Assembly: GCA_964650405.1 (NCBI GenBank)
Contig: CAZYTO010000040.1
Coordinates: forward strand, 1-25,743
DNA from: CAZYTO01 sp964650405
GTDB lineage: Bacteria; Acidobacteriota; Thermoanaerobaculia; Gp7-AA8
Direction of reading: 5' to 3'
Length of the DNA: 25,743 nt
In this document: positions 21,632 to 25,743 of the stretch, piece after piece
Layout: every line of letters starts with the position of its first letter
Numbering within the stretch: position 1 is the stretch's first letter
The notes under the pieces: model-generated
What the model saw: the letters and a program-made list of their open reading frames with translations, nothing else
Databases searched by the model: none
Told to the model about the DNA's origin: nothing
Made by a program: the position numbers and the translations under genes

Positions 21632-24526
21632 TCAGAACAGCTTCAAGAACACGACGTTCGCCACGAACCCGCTCTGCTTGTTCCGGCCCACGGTCTTGCC
21701 GAGGTCGAGGCGCAGGAGCGTGCCCCACGGGCCGACCGTCTGTCCGCCCAGGCCGATGCCCTGGAACGGCTCGCGATGGTAGCCGGCCGTCGTGTCGTCG
21801 ACGAGGGCGTGGTCATAGAACGCCTCCAGCCGGAACTGGTCGGAGAAGACGAACCCGTACGAGACGTGCCCGAGGATGCCCTTCTCCGCCCGCACCGAGC
21901 CTGACTCCACGCCGTGCACGCGCTGCGCGCCGAAGAAGCCCAGCTCGTACTTCGAGAAGCGGTCCAGGCGCTGGCCGTCCAGGTAGTTCACGTCGATGCT
22001 CAGGCGCTGGAACTTCGGCAGGTAGAAGGCCTTCCCCACCGACCCGCCGAAGTTCACGTACGTCTTCTGCTTCGGGTCGTACTCGGAGGCCATGCCCCAC
22101 GGGTCCCACTTCGTGCGGCGGCTGTAGTTGTAGAAGCTGCTCACCACCCAGCCCCAGCGCGCGTAGGACGCATCCACCGAGGGGGAGAAGACGAACGTAT
22201 CGCTCGGCACGACGAAGCCCGGCGCCGTCTTGTCGGCGCGCATGTACGTGTCGTGCTCCGTGGCGAAGTTGAGGTCCACCTTGCCGAACTGCAGGAACGG
22301 ATGCCCCACGCGCGCCGTGAGGCGGAGGGGCAGCGCCTTCACCGCCTCCCCCTTCTGCTCCACGAAATTGCGGAACATGGAGTTGGTGAACGGCACGGCG
22401 ATGCCGAAGAAGTCGGCCCCGATGTTGGTGCGGGTGTTGGCCACGTTCGGGTTCGTGGCACTGGCGGCCACGATGACGCCGGCGAAGAAGACGTTGGTCT
22501 GGATGCCGCGTCCGCCGAGGTTGAAGTTGAAGTAGTCGATGCCGCCGAGGGGGACGATCGGATAGTCGAGGCCCTTGTCGTGATGGATGCCGCCGAGGAG
22601 GAAGTGGCGTGACGTGTCGAAGCCTTCCTTCACCACGCGCTCGCCGCCCGGCGTCTTCTCCAGGTAGCGCAGCCCCTTCTGGGCCGTCTCCCGCACCATG
22701 CGCGCATCCGACTTCTCCGCATCGGCCAGCTTCGTCTCGTAGTCGGCCGGCTCGATGCGGAAGTTGCTGAACGTCGTCTCGCGCAGCACCGGGTTGGCCC
22801 GCCCGGCCGCCGAGATCACCTGCTGCGCGTTCACGGCCGCCGGCAGCCAGACGATCTCCCGCGGATCGCTCCTGGCCACGTCGGCAGGCGCCAGCGGCGC
22901 GTAGGTGCCCTTCGCGAACGGCACGAAGTCGACTCGCTCTTCGTTCGACAGCACCTCGCCGGTGAGGTTGAGCTGGATCATGGAGATGCGGATGCGGGCC
23001 CACGTCTTCGCGTCGATCCACACCGTGCCGCGGTAGAGCGGCAGCGCGGCCGGCGCGTTCGGGGGCGGCTCGAAGCGCACTTCGTACGTGTGGTACCCGT
23101 CGAGGTCCGTCTCCCGCACCAGCTCGTAGCGGTATTCGTTCGTCAGGTGGATGTCCAGCGGGAGCTGGGTGACCTTCTCCGGCTGGATGAGCGGCAGCTC
23201 GGGGATGCGGCCGTACTTCCACTTCACCCCGTTGATGTAGAAGTCTTTCCAGACCCAGTCCGAACGGGCCGTCCCTTTGGAACCGGGATCGGAGAAGTAG
23301 TCGCCGGAGATGGTCGCTTCGATGGTGTCGCTGGCCTCGGAGACGAGGAAGCGCAGCTTGGTCGTGTCGAGCGCGATGTAGCGCGGCTGGATGGACTCCT
23401 GGTACGACTTGTAGGCCTGGTGATTGCGGATGATCTCATCGACCGTGATGCCGCGTTTGGTCGCGACCTCGATCGCTTCCTTCGTGACGTTCGCTGCGGG
23501 CTTCTCGGCACGGTCCACGAGGATGGCCACCGGCTGCTTCATGGCCGGCTGGCCGATAAGGAAGCGACCGCCCTTCTTCCCGACATCGCTGGTGGTGTGA
23601 ATGCCGGAGGCGTCGATGAGGCGGGGGTTGGCGTAACGGTCGCTGTCCAGCGACACGATCGTCGGCGCCGTGGCGTCACCTGCCTCGACGACGACGGAAC
23701 GGAGGTCCTCGCCGCGCACGAAGGCCAGGGCCGGAACGGCCGCCTTGTTGCCCTTGGCATCGAGGATGTCGTTCTTCGCGGTGGCGTCGTAGGCGTAGTC
23801 GCCCTTCATCGCTTCGTTGAAGCTGTGCAGCGCCGCGGCCACGGCTGTCTCGCTGCCCGCGGGCGCAACAGCGAAGGCGCGCGTCGCGCCGTCCGCCAGA
23901 GCGTGCGCGGCGTCGTAGAGGACGTTCGGCGAGGCAGGCGTCGCGCGCGCCCAGATCTTCTTGACCGGATCGTGCTCGGCGAACCACTTCACCGCGGCCG
24001 GAACGTCCTTCGCGTCGACGAGGACGACGTCGAAGTACGACCCGGCGCCGTTGTCATAGAACGACTGCAGCGACTCCAGCGACTGCGGGAGGAAGGCGAA
24101 GCGCGCCGCGGCGTTCTGCCCCTGCGCGGCCACGGAGAGGCGCTTGATGGCATACGAGGCTGTGGCCGGCTCGAGCTTCGCCACGTCGATGGCCAGCGCG
24201 TCGAACGGGCCGTGTGTCTTCGCCCACTCGACGATCGTCTTGGTCGCGTCCTCGACCTGCAGGAGCTGGTCGCGCGACGGATCGATGGGATAGCTGATGA
24301 TGACCAGCGTCTTCCGGCGCTGCTCGGACGTGAACGCGTCGATGCGCGCGCCGAGCTGGGGAAGGGCATCGAGCGTCGTCTGCTCGATGTCCGGCACCGC
24401 CGCCGCGGGAGGCTGCACCGGAGCGATGATGCCGGCGCAGAGGTTACATTCCTTCGGAGGTTCCGCGGCGGGGAGCGGGAGGCCGGGGACTTGCAACAGC
24501 AGCGCGATGAGCGCGAATCTCTTCAT
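21632..24526 (-). CDS. Large outer-membrane protein: exported N-terminal domain, LolA-like domain and C-terminal beta-barrel
   Basis: A 964-residue protein. A signal peptide (about 1-21) is followed by a CxxC (KECNLCAG). Residues about 60-340 alternate helices and strands in a Rossmann/TIM-barrel-like pattern (KTLVIISYPIDPSRDQLL, FDALAIDVAKLEP, YFDVVLVDAKDVPAAVKWF) of no family I can name. Residues about 360-560 resemble the LolA/LolB-like half-barrel of outer-membrane lipoprotein-sorting proteins (DGYHTYEVRFEPP, YRGTVWIDAKTWARIRIS). From about 640 to the end, amphipathic strands form a probable barrel closing with the terminal Phe (ANVVFLKLF) recognised by the Bam machinery. It is probably a surface-antigen-like outer-membrane protein; ligand and role are unknown. 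GAGGT precedes ATG 24526 by 6 bases. It is divergent, by 26 bp, from the lipid kinase gene. Confidence 0.8.
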   Translation of the reverse strand: MKRFALIALLLQVPGLPLPAAEPPKECNLCAGIIAPVQPPAAAVPDIEQTTLDALPQLGARIDAFTSEQRRKTLVIISYPIDPSRDQLLQVEDATKTIVEWAKTHGPFDALAIDVAKLEPATASYAIKRLSVAAQGQNAAARFAFLPQSLESLQSFYDNGAGSYFDVVLVDAKDVPAAVKWFAEHDPVKKIWARATPASPNVLYDAAHALADGATRAFAVAPAGSETAVAAALHSFNEAMKGDYAYDATAKNDILDAKGNKAAVPALAFVRGEDLRSVVVEAGDATAPTIVSLDSDRYANPRLIDASGIHTTSDVGKKGGRFLIGQPAMKQPVAILVDRAEKPAANVTKEAIEVATKRGITVDEIIRNHQAYKSYQESIQPRYIALDTTKLRFLVSEASDTIEATISGDYFSDPGSKGTARSDWVWKDFYINGVKWKYGRIPELPLIQPEKVTQLPLDIHLTNEYRYELVRETDLDGYHTYEVRFEPPPNAPAALPLYRGTVWIDAKTWARIRISMIQLNLTGEVLSNEERVDFVPFAKGTYAPLAPADVARSDPREIVWLPAAVNAQQVISAAGRANPVLRETTFSNFRIEPADYETKLADAEKSDARMVRETAQKGLRYLEKTPGGERVVKEGFDTSRHFLLGGIHHDKGLDYPIVPLGGIDYFNFNLGGRGIQTNVFFAGVIVAASATNPNVANTRTNIGADFFGIAVPFTNSMFRNFVEQKGEAVKALPLRLTARVGHPFLQFGKVDLNFATEHDTYMRADKTAPGFVVPSDTFVFSPSVDASYARWGWVVSSFYNYSRRTKWDPWGMASEYDPKQKTYVNFGGSVGKAFYLPKFQRLSIDVNYLDGQRLDRFSKYELGFFGAQRVHGVESGSVRAEKGILGHVSYGFVFSDQFRLEAFYDHALVDDTTAGYHREPFQGIGLGGQTVGPWGTLLRLDLGKTVGRNKQSGFVANVVFLKLF

Positions 24527-24552
24527 CGATACCTCGCGTGCAACTGCGCGCT

Positions 24553-25431
24553 ATGAACGCCGGTCTGATGTTTTTCAATCCCTCGTCCGGAGTGAAGCTG
24601 GCACCAGCCGATGCCGCGGCATTGGAGCGGGCGGCCGAAACGGCGGGCCTCGAGGTGCATCACATCACGCCGGGGCTCGACCTCACTGCCGTCATCCGCG
24701 AGCGGCTGCGCACCGGCCGCTGCCTGGTCGTCGCCGCCGGCGGCGACGGGACGGTCCATCACGTCGTGCAGCCGCTGGTGAACGAACCCTATGCCACGCT
24801 TGCCGTGATCCCCACCGGGACGTACAACCACTTCGCCCGCGACCTCGGCATCCCCCTCGACTGGCGCGCCGCGCTCGACGTGGCCCTGCACGGCACCACG
24901 CAGGTCGTCGACGCCGCCTGCGTCAACGATCGCTACTTCGTCAACAACGTCTCCATCGGCCTCTATCCCGAGCTGGTGGCCCGCCGCGAGGAGCGCGGAC
25001 GCGACTACCCCCGCTGGAAGGCCCGCCTCTGGGCCGCGTACGCCACGCTCCACAAGTACCCGCACGTCACCTTCACCGTCGAGACCGAGCATCACCACGA
25101 AGTCATCCGCTCCCACGTCTTCATGGTCTCCAACAACTGCTACGACCTCTCCCGCATCGGCATCGAAGCCCCGCGGGCTGCGCTCACCGAGGGGCGGTTG
25201 TCGCTGTACTGGCTCCCGCACCTCCCCCGCCTGGCCCTGGCCCGCTTCATCGGCCGCTACCTCGCCGGCCGCGTCCACCAGACCCCCGGCTTCCGCTCCT
25301 TCCGCACCTCGCGCCTCCGCGTGCAATCGCGCCACGAGCACCTCCACGTCGGCATCGACGGCGAGGTCTTCACGCTGGACACCCCGCTGGTGATCACGAT
25401 CGTGCCGCAGAGCCTCCAGGTCCGAATGTAG
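24553..25431 (+). CDS. Diacylglycerol kinase-family lipid kinase
   Basis: A 292-residue protein of the DAGK/sphingosine kinase/YegS superfamily. The N-terminal strand NAGLMFFNPSSG is followed by the nucleotide-binding GGDGT (residues 63-67) and by PTGTYNHFARDLGIP (87-101), the family's second signature. The C-terminal beta domain has NNVSIGLYPELV, MVSNNCYD and a closing GIDGEVFTLDTPL. Members phosphorylate diacylglycerol or related lipids at the inner face of the membrane using ATP. The signature reads PTGT-YNHF where the usual form is PLGT-GNDF. ATG 24553 is used as start; GTG 24538 is in frame and would add five residues, and neither has a clear ribosome binding site. The length is complete for the family. 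Confidence 0.92.
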   Translation: MNAGLMFFNPSSGVKLAPADAAALERAAETAGLEVHHITPGLDLTAVIRERLRTGRCLVVAAGGDGTVHHVVQPLVNEPYATLAVIPTGTYNHFARDLGIPLDWRAALDVALHGTTQVVDAACVNDRYFVNNVSIGLYPELVARREERGRDYPRWKARLWAAYATLHKYPHVTFTVETEHHHEVIRSHVFMVSNNCYDLSRIGIEAPRAALTEGRLSLYWLPHLPRLALARFIGRYLAGRVHQTPGFRSFRTSRLRVQSRHEHLHVGIDGEVFTLDTPLVITIVPQSLQVRM

Positions 25432-25464
25432 GCTTCGACCGCGTCGTGGCGAATCCCGTGCAAG

Positions 25465-25614
25465 GCTTTGCACCTAAAGTCAGAAGCATCGGTCTCGGCG
25501 CAAGGCTGAAAGGCTGAAAGGCTGGAAGGAAACCCGGCGCTGCCTCTGGCCCTTTCAGCCTTTCAGCCTTCCAGCCTTGGGGATCAGCCTCCGAACCGAC
25601 TTTAGGTGCAAAGC
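25465..25614. repeat. Nested inverted repeat, about 150 bp
   Basis: The outer arms are a perfect 17-bp inverted repeat (GCTTTGCACCTAAAGTC at 25465-25481 and its complement at 25598-25614). Inside, 25502-25529 (tandem AAGGCTGA-like units) pairs with 25551-25578 with two mismatches. The whole could form a long cruciform or RNA hairpin. No gene is seen in it; it lies downstream of the lipid kinase gene and touches the 42-bp tandem array. Confidence 0.8.
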
Positions 25615-25743
25615 GCACGGGCACCACGCCTGTGTGACCTGTCGCAACGCCGGCGTGCACGGGCACCACGCCGGTGCGCCCTGTCGCAACGCCCGCGTGC
25701 CCGGGCACCACGCCGGTGTGCCCTGTCGCCACGCCCGCGTGCC
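25615..25743. repeat. 42-bp tandem repeat array, continuing beyond the window
   Basis: Three contiguous 42-bp units start at 25615, 25657 and 25699, each beginning GCACGGGCACCACGCC or a one-base variant and containing CTGTCGC-AACGCC. Differences are single bases with no length change, and a fourth unit begins at 25741. Because 42 is a multiple of three and the sequence is GC-rich, frames stay open through it on both strands (14-residue periodicity on the minus strand), but no start, signal or domain supports coding. Confidence 0.85.

Noticed and set aside
25394..25732. 112-residue minus-strand frame with 14-residue repeats
   Set aside because: Its periodicity comes from the 42-bp DNA repeat; it then reads through the nested inverted repeat and into the antisense of the lipid kinase, with no domain or ribosome binding site.
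25615..25743. CRISPR array
   Set aside because: Units are contiguous with no spacers, and no cas gene is present.

Overview
The window is a GC-rich, densely coded piece of a Gram-negative chromosome. It carries a TonB-dependent receptor, a second outer-membrane barrel protein and several lipoproteins. The overall style (ECF sigma/anti-sigma pairs, TPR-CHAT proteins, long secreted proteins of unknown function, intergenic GC-rich repeats) fits a soil-type Acidobacteriota or a relative. That placement is inference from gene content; there is no rRNA or other taxonomic marker here, and no tRNA was seen.

Layout. 1-5307: a truncated TonB-dependent receptor, a DoxX-like membrane protein divergent from a MocR-type (GntR-aminotransferase) regulator with a perfect palindrome between them, and a secreted DUF1579-type protein. 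5435-15766: the most distinctive region. On the minus strand, reading down from 14408, lie a TPR-CHAT lipoprotein, a translationally coupled 352-residue unknown protein, a strong Rho-independent terminator, a 140-residue lipoprotein, a secreted caspase-like (C14) protein with a DUF4384-like C-terminus, and a caspase-like lipoprotein with an FG-GAP/VCBS-like C-terminus. Divergent from this stack, across 42 bp, is an ECF sigma factor overlapping its membrane-bound anti-sigma partner. 15783-19074: a HigBA-type toxin-antitoxin pair, rarA, a GC-rich inverted repeat and a threonine dehydratase. 19129-21529: a secreted protein made of four Ig-like repeats followed by a clear terminator, a decayed mazF remnant and a small membrane protein. 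21632-25431: a large outer-membrane barrel fusion divergent from a diacylglycerol-kinase-family lipid kinase. 25432-25743: non-coding, holding a nested inverted repeat and the start of a 42-bp tandem array that runs off the window.

Main interpretation. The 5435-15766 block puts three predicted clan CD cysteine peptidases (one CHAT, two C14), all with export or lipoprotein signals, next to an ECF sigma/anti-sigma switch and two uncharacterised partner proteins. A plausible reading is an envelope-located proteolytic or signalling system controlled by, or feeding into, the ECF switch. The sequence shows the architecture and the catalytic dyads; the function is inferred.
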